A stretch of DNA of 6,523 nucleotides from Xanthobacteraceae bacterium (GTDB taxonomy: Bacteria > Pseudomonadota > Alphaproteobacteria > Rhizobiales > Xanthobacteraceae). The stretch spans positions 1 through 6,523 of the forward strand of contig JASHSE010000185.1 of assembly GCA_030036975.1 (NCBI GenBank). The letters are read 5' to 3'. Below the pieces are notes generated by a model. The model saw nothing but the letters and a program-made list of their open reading frames with translations. It did not search any database and was not told the DNA's origin. Both the position numbers and the translations under genes were made by a program. Positions 6,282 to 6,523 of this stretch are shown piece by piece; position 1 is the stretch's first letter; the number at the start of each line of letters is the position of its first letter.

Positions 6282-6523
6282 ATGACAGCGAAGAAGATCA
6301 CGCGCGACGACCTGCGCGCCGCGGCGGAGAAATACAAGAACTGGGGCAAATGGGGGCCGCACGACGAGATCGGCACGCTCAATTACACCAGCGCCGAGGA
6401 TATCGTCGCCGCGGCGCGGCTGGTCAAAAAAGGCAAGGTGATCTCGCTGGCGCTCAATTTCGACAATAGCGGCCCGCAGGGCGGCAAGACCAATTATCCG
6501 GCGCTTGGCCGCATCAACCCGCT
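6282..6523 (+). CDS. Cyclase-family protein (putative kynurenine formamidase-like metal hydrolase), N-terminal part
   Basis: Eighty complete codons are present and the frame runs off the right edge. The N-terminus carries the hallmark run NWGKWGPHDEIGTLNYTS (residues 20-37), then IVAAARLVKKGKVISLALNF, and a Gly/Asn-rich stretch ending at GRINP. This is how bacterial members of the cyclase family (Pfam PF04199 type) usually begin. Such enzymes are Zn/Mn-dependent amide or lactone hydrolases related to kynurenine formamidase and isatin hydrolase. The HxGTHxDxPxH metal motif expected further on is outside the window, so activity is unproven and the substrate unknown. The gene lies 349 bases after murA behind the palindromic repeats and is probably a separate transcription unit. 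Confidence 0.85.
   Translation, partial: MTAKKITRDDLRAAAEKYKNWGKWGPHDEIGTLNYTSAEDIVAAARLVKKGKVISLALNFDNSGPQGGKTNYPALGRINP

Overview
The window looks like chromosome of a high-GC alphaproteobacterium, most likely Hyphomicrobiales close to Bradyrhizobium/Rhodopseudomonas. The evidence is a murA reading like that group's, a small 'ALRENLKRRK' protein just upstream of it, and two copies of a palindromic intergenic repeat built on CGTCCCCGCGAAAGCGGGGAC and ATTCCCGCTTGCGCGGGAAT, a type I associate with that group from memory. No database search was possible.

Layout. Bases 2-244 (+) are the C-terminus of a TauD/TfdA-type Fe(II)/2-oxoglutarate dioxygenase. A hairpin at 246-270 separates it from a convergent 1192-residue gene at 334-3912 (-). 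That gene has no functional name: it combines an N-terminal ThuA/glutamine-amidotransferase-like region, long Asn/Thr/Pro/Gly-rich beta-type modules and a small charged C-terminal module. Between its start and a tRNA-Thr(GGT) gene at 4191-4265 (-) lie 278 bases. They hold what looks like a frameshifted small gene (3997-4187, -), a slipped 12/16-base tandem repeat (3999-4057) and a good sigma70-like promoter (4079-4108, -) pointing at the large gene.

Beyond the tRNA, on the + strand, are a 75-residue basic protein (4374-4601) and murA (4643-5932), which form a compact pair. Behind murA two 75-base repeats (5947-6021 and 6044-6118) each fold on paper into a cloverleaf; the first is a gap-free four-way junction. 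The window ends in the first 80 complete codons of a cyclase-family (kynurenine formamidase-like) metal hydrolase at 6282 (+).

How it fits together. The murA side is ordinary core genome for peptidoglycan precursor synthesis. The 334-4190 side looks accessory: its base composition is lower in GC, it sits at the 3' end of a tRNA gene, it contains gene decay and slippage repeats, and it carries one very large orphan gene with its own promoter and terminator candidates. The most novel object is the 1192-residue protein. The most unusual DNA structures are the cloverleaf repeats and the decayed gene beside the tRNA.
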